Shown piece by piece: positions 26,005 through 34,894 of a stretch of 64,000 bases of DNA. Below the pieces are notes generated by a model. The model made no database searches and was not told the DNA's origin. It saw only the letters and a program-made list of their open reading frames with translations. Source of the DNA: CAMAVH01 sp046297835 (GTDB lineage: Bacteria > Pseudomonadota > Alphaproteobacteria > SMXQ01); the NCBI GenBank assembly GCA_046297835.1, contig JBKBHI010000012.1, positions 45,050-109,049 of the forward strand. The letters run 5' to 3'. Each line of letters starts with the position of its first letter. Within the stretch, counting starts at the first letter, position 1. The position numbers and the translations under genes are program-made.

Positions 26005-27284
26005 GGCGCGGCCTTTCCCGAGGCGGGCCCGGTTTCGAGCGCGGCGGCCATGGCGTTCTTGCGCCGCATCATCCAGAGGAAGGCGAGGAAGCAGAGGCCG
26101 GCGCCGAGCGCGAAGCTGGCGCGTAGGCCGATCTCGTCGGCGAGATGGCCGAAGGCGAGGCCGCCGAGCGCCGGCATGCCCTGATAGACCAGCACGAACG
26201 TCGACATGACGCGTCCGCGCACCGCGCTATCGACGGCGGACTGGATCAGCGTCTGCGCGCCGGTGCCGTTGCTGACCAGCGCGTAGCCGCAGGCGACGGC
26301 GGCGGCGATGCCGACCGCGAACTCGCGCGTCGCGACGAAGGCGAGGATGGCGATCACGATGCAGAGCGTGTTCCAGGTCAGCCGCTTCGTCATGCCGGCC
26401 GTGCCGTTGGAGCGCGTCAGCATCAGGCCCGCGCCGGCCGCGCCGAGGCCCATGGCCGAGGTGAGCCAGGCGAGGCCGTCGACGCCGCGCCCGAACACGT
26501 CGGCGGCGAAGCCCGGCAGCAGGTCGGGCAGGGCGCGCACCGAAAACGAGACGACGCCCATGATCAGCATCAGCGGGCCGATGCCGGGATGGTTCGCGGC
26601 GTAGCGCATGCCCTCGGCAATCTGCGCCAGAATGCCGCCTTCCGGCTTGCGGACGTCTTCCGGCGTCGGCAAGCGCATGGTCCACAGCACGATGATGATC
26701 GGGATGTAGGACATGGCGTTGAGCACGAAAGCTGGCAGCTGTCCCCACTGAGAGATGACGAAGCCGGCGAGCGCGGGCCCGAGAAATCGGGCGACGTTGT
26801 AGGTCATGGCGTTGACGCCGATGGCCGGCGCCAGCAGATATTTCGGCACCAGGTTGGGCACCAGCGCCATGCGCGAAGCGGTGTGCGTGCCCTGTCCGAC
26901 GCTTTGCAGGATTTGCAGAGCGAGGAGCAGCCAGATGGTCATCGCGCCGGAGGCGTAAAGCCCGGCGATCAGCAGCGCCTGGCCCATCATGATGAATTGG
27001 GCGACCATCATCAGGCGCTGGCGGTTCACGCGGTCGGCGATCGCGCCGACCAGCGGCGAAACGCTGATGATCGTCATCAGATCGACGAAGGCGAGAATGC
27101 CGAGCCAGCTCGGCGATTGCGTCAGCTCCCAGGCGAGCCAGCCGGTCGCCAGCTTTTGCAGCCAGGTGCCGGTCAGCGATCCGCTATTCGCCAGCGTATA
27201 GTTGCGGTAGGCCGGCACGCGCATCGCGGCGATGGCGCCGCCGAAGCCGGTATAGCGCGGGCTGTCCTGGTCGGGCGCCGCCAA
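26001..27284 (-). CDS. MFS_3 (EntS-like) transporter, upstream copy
   Basis: A 427-residue, 12-helix paralogue of the following gene: TWLQKLATGWLAWELT in TM1, IADRVNRQRLMM in the motif A loop, and RGRVMSTFVLVYQGMPALG late in the protein. The likely start is TTG 27284, two bases after the oxidoreductase stop, with GGA upstream inside the previous gene. An ATG at 27224 would shorten the N-terminus by 20 residues. Close packing shows co-transcription with indolepyruvate:ferredoxin oxidoreductase, so it may export an aromatic or aryl acid; that is inference. Confidence 0.86.
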   Translation of the reverse strand: MAAPDQDSPRYTGFGGAIAAMRVPAYRNYTLANSGSLTGTWLQKLATGWLAWELTQSPSWLGILAFVDLMTIISVSPLVGAIADRVNRQRLMMVAQFIMMGQALLIAGLYASGAMTIWLLLALQILQSVGQGTHTASRMALVPNLVPKYLLAPAIGVNAMTYNVARFLGPALAGFVISQWGQLPAFVLNAMSYIPIIIVLWTMRLPTPEDVRKPEGGILAQIAEGMRYAANHPGIGPLMLIMGVVSFSVRALPDLLPGFAADVFGRGVDGLAWLTSAMGLGAAGAGLMLTRSNGTAGMTKRLTWNTLCIVIAILAFVATREFAVGIAAAVACGYALVSNGTGAQTLIQSAVDSAVRGRVMSTFVLVYQGMPALGGLAFGHLADEIGLRASFALGAGLCFLAFLWMMRRKNAMAAALETGPASGKAAP

Positions 27285-27286
27285 GA

Positions 27287-30200
27287 TTATTCCGCCGCCA
27301 GAATCGGCGCGGCCGCGTCGTGCTGGCCGGTGGCGGCCGTGAGGCGTGCGAGCATGTCGTCCCTATCGCGTCGCGCCTTCTCGGCCGACGTTTTTTTGAG
27401 CGCGCCGAAACCGCGCACGGTCTCCGGCCAGCGCGCGATCTCGACCATGAGCGGATATGCGGCGGCCGAACGGTTGTCGGCCCGCAAGCTGTGGAGAAGC
27501 CGCGCGATGGTCTGTTCATACTCCCCGATCAGCGCGCGCTCAAGCTTGCGCTCAGCGCCATAGCCGAACGGATCGAACGGCGTGCCGCGCAGGATTTTCA
27601 ACCGGGCCAGCGCGCGCAGCGCCGGGCGCAGCCAGGGGCCGAAACGATATTTGCCGGCTCGGCCGCCGGAACCGGCACGGCGCGGCAGCCAGGACGGCGC
27701 GAGGTGGAACGCGACGCGCGGCTTATCGAAGCGCGCGGCGATCTCGTCCGCGAAGGCCGGCGCGGCGAGCAGGCGGGCGATTTCGTATTCGTCCTTGTAG
27801 GCGAGCAGGCGGGCGTAATGGCGCCCGACGGCCTCGGTCAGCTTGGCGCGGCCCGGGGCGATTCGGGTTTCCGCCGCCTGGACCTCCGCCACCAGGGCGC
27901 GATAGCGCGCCGCCAAGGCGTCGTTCTGATAGGCCGCAAGCTCGGCGGCGAAACGGGCGATGCGCGCTTCCAGCGGTTCGGGAGTTTGGCCCGAGACTGA
28001 CGCCGTATCGCTGGCGCCCCAGGCGCGCCCGGCATCGAACGCCGCGAGGTTGGCCTCGGCCTGCGGCGTTTCGGCGGCGATGGCGGCGCGCAGCCTGTCG
28101 AGCGGGAGCGGCAGCAGGCCCATTTGCCAGGCGCGACCGAGCAGGGCCATGTTCGCTCCGGCGGCATGGCCGATTTGCGCCGCGCAAGCGGCGGCGTCGA
28201 ACAGCGCCACGGCTTGCGCGCCGAGCTTGGCGGTCAGCGTCGCTTGCAGGCCCTCGGCGGGAAAATCCTTGTCGGCGTCTTTCAGAAACGCGCCGGTGAT
28301 GGCGGGTGCGGCGTTGACCACCGCCTTGGCCGCAGCGCTTTTGACGCGCGTCAGCACCTCCGCGCTCGCCGCGACGACGAGATCGCCGCCGAGAATGAGA
28401 TCGGCGTCATGCACGCGCGCCGATCCGAGTTGCTCCGCGCGCGGCGCGACGCGCAGATGGCTCAGCACCGCGCCGCCCTTCTGGGCGAGGCCGGTCTGTT
28501 CGGCGAGCGTCACGGCGAAGCCGGCCTCGTGCGCGGCGCGGGCGACGACGCGGCCCAAGGTGACGATGCCGCTGCCGCCGCTGCCGGCGACGAGCAGGGC
28601 GAACGGCCCATCCAATGTCGGCAGGATAGGAGGCGGCGGCAGAACGGCGGGGGCTTGCGCCGCCGGCTTGGCCGAGGGTTTGAGCGCGCCTTCGACCGTC
28701 ACGATGGCGGGGCAGAAGCCGTCGAGGCAGGACAGATCGGCGTTGCAGCTCGCGAGATCGACGCGGCGCTTGCGGCCCCAGTCGGTCTCCACCGGCACGA
28801 CGGACAGGCAATTGGAGGCCGTGGCGCAATCGCCGCAGCCTTCGCAGGCCCGCTCGTTGATGACGGCGTAGCGGGCGGGCGGCGGCATCAGCCTGCGCTT
28901 GCGGCGGCGGCGCTTCTCGGCGGCGCAGGTCTGATCGAAGATCAGCACGGTGACGCCGGGCGTCTGGCGCAATTCCTCCTGCGCGCAGTCGAAGCCGTCG
29001 CGGCCCATGACGCTGACGCCGGGCGGGAAGGGATCAGCCTTGGCGTAACGATCCGGTTCCTCGGCGACGACGACGATGCGTCTGACGCCTTCGCCTTCGA
29101 GGATGCGCGCGATGCGCGGCACGCTCAGCGCGCCCTCGACCGCTTGTCCGCCGGTCATCGCCACCGCGTCGTTGACCAGCAGCTTGTAGGTGATGTTGAC
29201 GCCGGCGGCGATGGCGGCGCGCACGGCGAGCAGGCCCGAATGGGCGAAGGTGCCGTCGCCGAGATTCTGGAACACGTGCGGCGTCTCGGTGAAGGGGGCT
29301 TGGCCGATCCAGGTCGCGCCTTCGCCGCCCATCTGCGTCAGCGTCTGCGTCGAAGGATCGGTCCACAGCGCCATCGTGTGGCAGCCGATGCCGGCGAGCG
29401 CGCGGCTGCCGTCCGGCACGCGGGTCGAGCGGCTGTGCGGGCAGCCCGAGCAGTAGTGCGGCGTGCGGCGCAGCAGCGGCTTCTCGCGCGCGGGTTTGAT
29501 CTCGGGTTCGTCCGGCAGCCCGAGCCAGGCGCGCAGCGCGCGGCCGACGATGGCGGGCGTCAGCTCGCCGGACGACGGCAGCAGATTTTTGCCCGATATT
29601 TTCGGGCGTTGCGGCGCGTCGTAGAGAATTTGGCGGATCTGGTCTTCGATCAGCGGGCGCTTTTCCTCGACGACGAGGATCTCGTCGAGCCCCTCGGCGA
29701 AGCGCGCCAGGGCCTCGGGATCGAGCGGCCAGACCAGGGCGATTTTGTAAAACCGCAATCCGCTTTCAATCCCAAGATTTCCCAACGCCTGGCGCAAATC
29801 TCCCCAAGATTTTCCCGCCGCGACGACGCCGCGCTTGGCCGCGCCGCCGGAGATTCGGTCGAGGCCGTTGGCGCGGACGAAGGCTTGCGCGGCGCGCAGC
29901 TTGGGCCCTTGCAGGCGCGCCTCCTGGTCCAGCGCGCGGTCGGGCCAGCGGATGTGCAGGCCGCCGGGCGGCGGCTCGAACTCGGGGACGACGGCCAGCG
30001 GCGCGGCGAGCGTCACCGAGCCGGCCGCCTCGGCGACGTCGGCCGACAATTTGAGCGCCGTCCAGCAGCCGGCGAAGCGCGACAGCGCCAGACCCATCAG
30101 GCCGTAGTCGTAAATCTCCTGCACGCTGGCCGGGCTGAGGATCGGCATCATGGCGTCGACGAAGGCGTACTCGCTCTGATGCGCCGTGGTCGAGGAGGCC

Positions 30201-30625
30201 GCGCCGTGATCGTCGCCCGCCACCGCGAGCACGCCGCCCTGCGGCGCGGTGCCGGCGAGGTTGGCGTGCTTGAAGGCGTCGCCCGAGCGGTCGACGCCGG
30301 GGCCCTTGCCGTACCACAGGCCGAACACGCCCTGATGCTTGGCGCCGGGAAACAGGCCGGCCTGCTGCGTGCCCCAGAGGGCGGTCGCGGCCAACTCCTC
30401 GTTCAGCCCGGGCTGGAATGTGACGCGCGCCTCGATCAACGCGGCGGTCTGGCGGGCCAGCTCCTGATCGAGCCCGCCGAGCGGCGAGCCGCGATAGCCC
30501 GAGACGTAGCCGGCCGTGTCGAGGCCGGCCGCGCGGTCGCGCCGCGCCTGCTCGATCAGCAGACGGACGAGCGCCTGGCTGCCGGTCAGAAAGGCGCGAT
30601 CTGTCGCGGAAAGGTCATCGGGCAT
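27287..30625 (-). CDS. Indolepyruvate:ferredoxin oxidoreductase, fused alpha-beta type
   Basis: A 1112-residue enzyme oxidising aryl-2-oxo acids such as indolepyruvate to acyl-CoA, CO2 and reduced ferredoxin. The N-terminal half is the thiamine-diphosphate alpha part (GYRGSPLGGLD near 43; YCSGCPHS near 390; GIGCHTMALW). A cysteine cluster near 590 (CEGCGDC...C...CNADLSC...C) would bind one or two 4Fe-4S clusters. The gamma-like domain with VAGSGGSGIVTLG starts near 675, followed by the long C-terminal domain typical of the fused proteobacterial form. It heads an operon with two MFS_3 transporters and a TspO-like gene, suggesting amino-acid-derived aryl acid metabolism. Confidence 0.93.
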   Translation of the reverse strand: MPDDLSATDRAFLTGSQALVRLLIEQARRDRAAGLDTAGYVSGYRGSPLGGLDQELARQTAALIEARVTFQPGLNEELAATALWGTQQAGLFPGAKHQGVFGLWYGKGPGVDRSGDAFKHANLAGTAPQGGVLAVAGDDHGAASSTTAHQSEYAFVDAMMPILSPASVQEIYDYGLMGLALSRFAGCWTALKLSADVAEAAGSVTLAAPLAVVPEFEPPPGGLHIRWPDRALDQEARLQGPKLRAAQAFVRANGLDRISGGAAKRGVVAAGKSWGDLRQALGNLGIESGLRFYKIALVWPLDPEALARFAEGLDEILVVEEKRPLIEDQIRQILYDAPQRPKISGKNLLPSSGELTPAIVGRALRAWLGLPDEPEIKPAREKPLLRRTPHYCSGCPHSRSTRVPDGSRALAGIGCHTMALWTDPSTQTLTQMGGEGATWIGQAPFTETPHVFQNLGDGTFAHSGLLAVRAAIAAGVNITYKLLVNDAVAMTGGQAVEGALSVPRIARILEGEGVRRIVVVAEEPDRYAKADPFPPGVSVMGRDGFDCAQEELRQTPGVTVLIFDQTCAAEKRRRRKRRLMPPPARYAVINERACEGCGDCATASNCLSVVPVETDWGRKRRVDLASCNADLSCLDGFCPAIVTVEGALKPSAKPAAQAPAVLPPPPILPTLDGPFALLVAGSGGSGIVTLGRVVARAAHEAGFAVTLAEQTGLAQKGGAVLSHLRVAPRAEQLGSARVHDADLILGGDLVVAASAEVLTRVKSAAAKAVVNAAPAITGAFLKDADKDFPAEGLQATLTAKLGAQAVALFDAAACAAQIGHAAGANMALLGRAWQMGLLPLPLDRLRAAIAAETPQAEANLAAFDAGRAWGASDTASVSGQTPEPLEARIARFAAELAAYQNDALAARYRALVAEVQAAETRIAPGRAKLTEAVGRHYARLLAYKDEYEIARLLAAPAFADEIAARFDKPRVAFHLAPSWLPRRAGSGGRAGKYRFGPWLRPALRALARLKILRGTPFDPFGYGAERKLERALIGEYEQTIARLLHSLRADNRSAAAYPLMVEIARWPETVRGFGALKKTSAEKARRDRDDMLARLTAATGQHDAAAPILAAE

Positions 30626-30739
30626 GGCCTAGTCCTAGCCTTCCCGGCCAGCGCCGTCCATCGGAGCGTTTTTCCAGTCCGAACAGGTGGTTACAGGGCG
30701 CGCGATGGGCTATAGCTGAGCCAGAGGAGACTTGCCGAC

Positions 30740-31720
30740 ATGACCATTCTGCTGACCGGCATGGCCGGCTTCATCGGCTTTCATTGCGCCCAGCGCCTCG
30801 CCGCGCGCGGCGAGACGGTGATCGGCATCGACAATCTCGTCGATTACTACGATGTGGGCCTCAAGCGCGCGCGTCTCGCCGAACTGGCCGGCCTGAAAAA
30901 CGTGACCTTCCGCGAGCTCGACATCGCCGACAAGGGCGCGATGGAGGCGCTCGCCAGGGAATTCCCCAAGATCGACCGCGTGCTGCATCTCGCCGCGCAG
31001 CCCGGCGTGCGCTACTCGTTGATCAATCCGCACGCCTACGTGCAGGCCAATGTCGTCGGCCATCTCAACGTGCTCGAATTGTGCCGGCATTCGAGCGACT
31101 GCAAGCATCTCGTCTACGCCTCGTCGTCGTCGGTCTACGGCGGCAACACGAAACTGCCGTTCGCGGTCGAGGACCAGGTCGACAATCCGGTGTCGCTCTA
31201 TGCCGCGACCAAGAAGGCCGACGAGCTGATGAGCCATTGCTACAGCCATCTCTATAAGATTCCGACCACCGGCCTGCGCTTCTTCACGGTCTACGGCCCG
31301 TGGGGCCGGCCCGACATGGCCGCTTGGCTGTTCACCGAGGCGATCTTGAACGACAAGCCGATCAAGGTGTTCAACCACGGCGACATGAAGCGCGACTTCA
31401 CCTACATCGACGACATCGTCACCGGCGTCGTCGCCGCGCTCGACAAGGCGCCGGCCATGCCTGAAGGCGCGCCGCCCTATCGCGTTTACAACATCGGCAA
31501 CCATCGCGCCGAGCCGCTGCTGCGCTTCATCGAGGTGATCGAGCAGGCGACCGGCAAGAAGGCGCACCTCGACCTCCAGCCGATGCAGCCCGGCGACGTG
31601 AAGGAGACCTACGCCGACGTTTCGGCGATCCAGCGCGATCTCGGTTTCGCGCCGGCCACGCGGATCGAGACCGGAATCCCGCGTTTCGTGCAATGGTATC
31701 GGGCTTACCACAAGCTCTAG
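30740..31720 (+). CDS. NAD-dependent epimerase, UDP-glucuronate 4-epimerase-like
   Basis: A 326-residue extended SDR. NAD-binding GMAGFIG lies at 7-13; the active site has S128-S130, Y154 and K158 (LYAATKK). The segments DNLVDYYDVGLKRARL and FFTVYGPWGRPDMA are characteristic of UDP-glucuronate 4-epimerases, which make UDP-galacturonate for lipopolysaccharide or capsule. A GAGGAGA ribosome-binding site lies upstream. It has no operon partner, being divergent from the oxidoreductase operon and followed by a TctC-like gene after 112 bp. Confidence 0.92.
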   Translation: MTILLTGMAGFIGFHCAQRLAARGETVIGIDNLVDYYDVGLKRARLAELAGLKNVTFRELDIADKGAMEALAREFPKIDRVLHLAAQPGVRYSLINPHAYVQANVVGHLNVLELCRHSSDCKHLVYASSSSVYGGNTKLPFAVEDQVDNPVSLYAATKKADELMSHCYSHLYKIPTTGLRFFTVYGPWGRPDMAAWLFTEAILNDKPIKVFNHGDMKRDFTYIDDIVTGVVAALDKAPAMPEGAPPYRVYNIGNHRAEPLLRFIEVIEQATGKKAHLDLQPMQPGDVKETYADVSAIQRDLGFAPATRIETGIPRFVQWYRAYHKL

Positions 31721-31832
31721 TCTTAATAAGGCCGGCCTGAAATCTCAGGGTTGCGCCGCGCCGCCGAATCGCGACAATGGCTGCCAACAACAACCGGCCT
31801 TAGAGCCGATATCTCACACAGGGAGATGACCC

Positions 31833-33128
31833 ATGCGCGCAGCTTTACTGCGTTCCGTTTTCATTTCCGGCGTCGCGCTCTGCGTGGCCGGGACCGCCTC
31901 GGCGCAGCAAGTGACCGAGCGCAAGTTCGACGCCAAGGCCGTCGAAGCCTTCTACAAGGGCAAGCAGGTCGATTTCTTCATCGGTTCCGAGCCGTCGGGC
32001 GGCTACAACGCCTACGCCCGCATCGTCGGCCAGCATTTCGCCCGGCACATTCCCGGAGAGCCGAACTTCGTCTATCGCAACATGCCGGGCGCCAGCGGCC
32101 TCGTCATGGCCTCATCGCTCTATAACAAAGCGCCGCGCGACGGCTCGGCCATCGGCATCGTCCACAACACGATCGTCATCGAGCCGCTGATGGGCCGCAA
32201 AGTGACCTACGAGGCCGACAAGTTCCAGTGGATCGGCAGCGCCAACCAGCTGACCAGCACCTGCGTCGTGTCCGACAAGTCGCCGGTGCAGACCATGCAG
32301 CAGGCGCGCGAGACGGAAATCCTGATCGGCGGCAGCGGCGCGACGAGCTCCTCGACCTTCATCGTCGGCGCGTTCCTCAACACGCTGGCCGGCACCAAAT
32401 TCAAGATCATCCGCGGCTATCCCTCGACCATGTCGGTGCAGCTCGCCATGGAGCGCGGCGAAGTCCACGGCCTGTGCGGCGTGGGTTGGGACAGCCTGCT
32501 GGCGTCGAGCCAGTCGCGCCTCGAAGACAAGTCGCTCAAGGTTCTGGTGCAGGTCAACATCGAGCCGATCGACGATCTCAAGGGCGTCGCTTCGGCGCTC
32601 GATTACGCCGTCTCGCCGGAAGCGAAAGAGACGATGGAATTCCTGATCTCGCGCCAGTATATCGGCCGTCCCTTCGTCGCGCCGCCGGAAACGCCGGCCG
32701 ACCGCGTCGCGGCGCTGCGCACCGCGTTCGAGAAGACCATGCTCGATCCGGCCTTCCTCGCCGACGCCAAGAAGTCGCAGCTTGAGGTCAACTGGATCTC
32801 CGGCGAGAAGGCGCAGGCCCATGTCGCCAAGATGCTGGCGACGCCGCAGGCAGTGCAGGACGCCGCCAACGAGGCGACCCAACTCAAGGGCGGCGTGCTC
32901 CAGGCCAACCTGAAGTGGATCACCGTGAAGGACGCGGCGCTGACCAAGGTCAGCCGTCAGGCGATCCATTTCCGCGACGGCGGCAAGGAGGTCGAGGCCA
33001 CCCTGTCCGGCGCAAAAATGGAAATCGGCGGCAAGGAAGCCAAGGCGGCCGACTTCAAGGTCGGCCAGACCTGCGAAATCGTCTATCTCGGCGACGGCGA
33101 CGCGGCACAATCGGTCAGCTGCCGCTGA
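31833..33128 (+). CDS. TctC/Bug-family solute-binding protein with C-terminal module
   Basis: A 431-residue exported binding protein. The signal peptide is MRAALLRSVFI...TASAQ (about 24 residues) and the start has GGGAGA upstream. The TctC fold spans about 35-350 with SGGYNAYAR, HIPGEP and NMPGAS. A final ~70-residue module (about 361-431) shares the pattern x-LSG-x...I-x-GKEA...FKVGQTCEI...V-x-C with the protein at 5472-6758, including a cysteine pair that could form a disulfide. No TctA/TctB partner is adjacent. Ligand unknown; family members bind tri- or dicarboxylates and related acids. Confidence 0.85.
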   Translation: MRAALLRSVFISGVALCVAGTASAQQVTERKFDAKAVEAFYKGKQVDFFIGSEPSGGYNAYARIVGQHFARHIPGEPNFVYRNMPGASGLVMASSLYNKAPRDGSAIGIVHNTIVIEPLMGRKVTYEADKFQWIGSANQLTSTCVVSDKSPVQTMQQARETEILIGGSGATSSSTFIVGAFLNTLAGTKFKIIRGYPSTMSVQLAMERGEVHGLCGVGWDSLLASSQSRLEDKSLKVLVQVNIEPIDDLKGVASALDYAVSPEAKETMEFLISRQYIGRPFVAPPETPADRVAALRTAFEKTMLDPAFLADAKKSQLEVNWISGEKAQAHVAKMLATPQAVQDAANEATQLKGGVLQANLKWITVKDAALTKVSRQAIHFRDGGKEVEATLSGAKMEIGGKEAKAADFKVGQTCEIVYLGDGDAAQSVSCR

Positions 33129-33159
33129 TCTTCCGCGGCTTTCCCGCAGACATGTCAAG

Positions 33160-33190
33160 AAACGGGCGCCGGTTGGTGCCCGTTTCGCTT
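33160..33190 (+). terminator. Probable terminator hairpin after second TctC-like gene
   Basis: An 11 bp stem with one G-U pair (33160-33170 with 33175-33185) and loop GGTT. Only a short mixed T tail follows, so termination may be weak or partial. Confidence 0.5.
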
Positions 33191-33311
33191 TGGACAAAGC
33201 CTTGCCTTCGCGGCGGCGAGCCGGAACACTGTCGGCCATGAGGGCTGGCGCAAGATCGGCCCCGTAGGAATCGTCCGACAGGGACTTCAACGATAACGGG
33301 AGACCGATGCC

Positions 33312-34352
33312 ATGTTCCGCCCTCGCCATATCCTCGCCAGCGCCGCGCTGGCGCTGCTGCCGGCCGTTTTCTTGAATGGCGACGCCGCCGCGCAAGCGCC
33401 CGCCGATTTCTATAAAGGCAAGACCGTCAATATCGAGATCGGCTTTCCGCCCGGCGGCGGCTACGACACCTACGGCCGCGTGCTGTCGCGCCACATCGGC
33501 AAGCACATTCCCGGCAATCCGACCGTGGTCGCCAAGAACATGCCGGGCGCCGGCGCGCTCAAGGCGGCGAATTTCATGTATGCCGCCGCGCCGAAGGATG
33601 GCACCGAGATCGGCATCGTCGCTTCGTCGACGCTGATGGAGCCGCTGCTCGGCAACGACCAGGCGCAGTTCGACGCCGCCAAGTTCGGCTGGCTCGGCTC
33701 GATGAGCAAGGACGTCGCCTTCTGCGGCATCACCACCGCGTCGGGCGTCGCCAGCTTCGACGATTGGATGAAGGGCAAGAAGGAGCTGATCTTCGGCTCG
33801 TCCGGCCCCGCCGCCATCACGCACCAGCATCCCTTGGTGATGAAGAACCTGCTCGGCGCCAACGCCAAGATCATCTCGGGCTATCAGGGCACCAAGGACG
33901 TCAGCCTGGCGATGGAGCGCCGCGAGGTGGACGGCGTCTGCGGCATGTTCATCTCCTCGGTGCAGACGTCGTTCAAGCCGATGATCGATTCCGGCGTCAT
34001 GCGCCTGATCATCCAGATGGGGCCGGTCAAGTCGGACATCTTCGGCAAGATTCCGAGCGTCTACGACTACGCCAAGACCGATCTCGACCGTCAGGTGCTC
34101 GACATCCACTTCGGCCAGCTGCTGCTGGCGCGGCCCTTCATGGTGCCGCCGGGCGTGCCGGCCGACCGCCTCGCCGCGCTGCGTAAGGCCTTCGCCGACA
34201 CGCTGAAGGATCCGGCCCTGCTGGCCGACGCGCAAAAGGCGCAGATCGAGATCGAATACGTCTCGCCCGACGAGGTGCAGACCATGCTCGCCAAGTTCGC
34301 CGACTATCCGCAGACCTCGATCAAGGCGGCGCAGAAGGCGATCGACCGGTAA
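33312..34352 (+). CDS. TctC/Bug-family solute-binding protein, standard length
   Basis: A 346-residue exported binding protein with signal peptide ending near DAAAQA. It has the family segments PPGGGYDTYGR, HIPGNP and NMPGAGALKAAN, and a conserved central KIISGYQGTKDVSLAMERREVDG. It ends at the normal family boundary and lacks the extra C-terminal module of the other two. It lies 183 bp after the previous paralogue and probably has a separate promoter. Its membrane partner is not in the window. Confidence 0.88.
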   Translation: MFRPRHILASAALALLPAVFLNGDAAAQAPADFYKGKTVNIEIGFPPGGGYDTYGRVLSRHIGKHIPGNPTVVAKNMPGAGALKAANFMYAAAPKDGTEIGIVASSTLMEPLLGNDQAQFDAAKFGWLGSMSKDVAFCGITTASGVASFDDWMKGKKELIFGSSGPAAITHQHPLVMKNLLGANAKIISGYQGTKDVSLAMERREVDGVCGMFISSVQTSFKPMIDSGVMRLIIQMGPVKSDIFGKIPSVYDYAKTDLDRQVLDIHFGQLLLARPFMVPPGVPADRLAALRKAFADTLKDPALLADAQKAQIEIEYVSPDEVQTMLAKFADYPQTSIKAAQKAIDR

Positions 34353-34376
34353 TAACAAAATTCGGGGGGAGGATCC

Positions 34377-34802
34377 GTGGGGCTGCTATCGAAGCTATTT
34401 GGCGTAAAATCTGCGCAGCCTTCCGGACTGACTGCGAACATTAAGAATGGTCCCGGAACATTCGAAATAGATGTCGTTGGGGAAAGCAAATATCAGCGGA
34501 ATCTGGCGAAAATCGCAGGCAATAAAACGGAAGATTCCAAGCGCGTGGTTGTGGATGCACTGTTGTTTTTGGAAGACGACAACCCCCATGATTCAAATGC
34601 AGTCGCGGTCTTGGTTGATGATATGAAAGTCGGTTATCTTGATCGAGCCACCGCGAAGTCTTTCCGCAGGCAGCTCAAAAAAGTCGAGCCGCCCGGCCAA
34701 AAAATCGAAGCGGCGCGTTGCGCCGGATTGATAGTAGGTGGATGGCGCGATGAAGATAGCGAGGGGCATTTCGGCATAAAGTTGGATTTACCCCTAGGTT
34801 AA
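34377..34802 (+). CDS. Small HIRAN-like protein
   Basis: A 141-residue protein starting at GTG 34377 with a strong GGGGGGAGG upstream. Residues about 28-137 resemble a HIRAN domain: FEIDVVGESKYQRNL, then LEDDNPHDSNAVAVLVDDMKVGYLDR, then a C-terminal GIKLDL strand. HIRAN domains bind single-stranded DNA 3' ends in repair helicases; stand-alone bacterial forms are poorly described. GC is visibly lower than in the flanking genes, suggesting recent arrival. It is unrelated to the preceding TctC gene despite the 24 bp gap. Confidence 0.7.
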   Translation: MGLLSKLFGVKSAQPSGLTANIKNGPGTFEIDVVGESKYQRNLAKIAGNKTEDSKRVVVDALLFLEDDNPHDSNAVAVLVDDMKVGYLDRATAKSFRRQLKKVEPPGQKIEAARCAGLIVGGWRDEDSEGHFGIKLDLPLG

Positions 34803-34811
34803 GTGCTTGTG

Positions 34812-34844
34812 AAAAGGCCCGCCAAAAATCTGCGGGCCTTTTCC
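34812..34844. terminator. Bidirectional intrinsic terminator
   Basis: An 11 bp stem (34812-34822 with 34832-34842) with A-run and T-run arms and a 9-base loop. It can end both the HIRAN-like gene (+) and the convergent DUF2306 gene (-). Confidence 0.85.
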
Positions 34845-34894
34845 TATCCAGCCGCTCGCCTTACTGATTTGACAGCGGACCATCAAGCGCGGCG

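Noticed and set aside
24685..27284. The two EntS-like MFS genes as part of a siderophore cluster.
   Set aside because: There are no NRPS, receptor or Fe-siderophore uptake genes; the genes are joined to an oxidoreductase operon instead.
28124..30715. An 863-codon open frame on the plus strand opposite the indolepyruvate oxidoreductase gene, and similar long antisense frames opposite otsA, GH15, pyk and TolQ-like genes.
   Set aside because: Composition is Arg/Gly/Ala/His/Asp-rich with no recognisable domains, as expected from the shadow of a high-GC gene. The opposite strand carries full, motif-bearing proteins.
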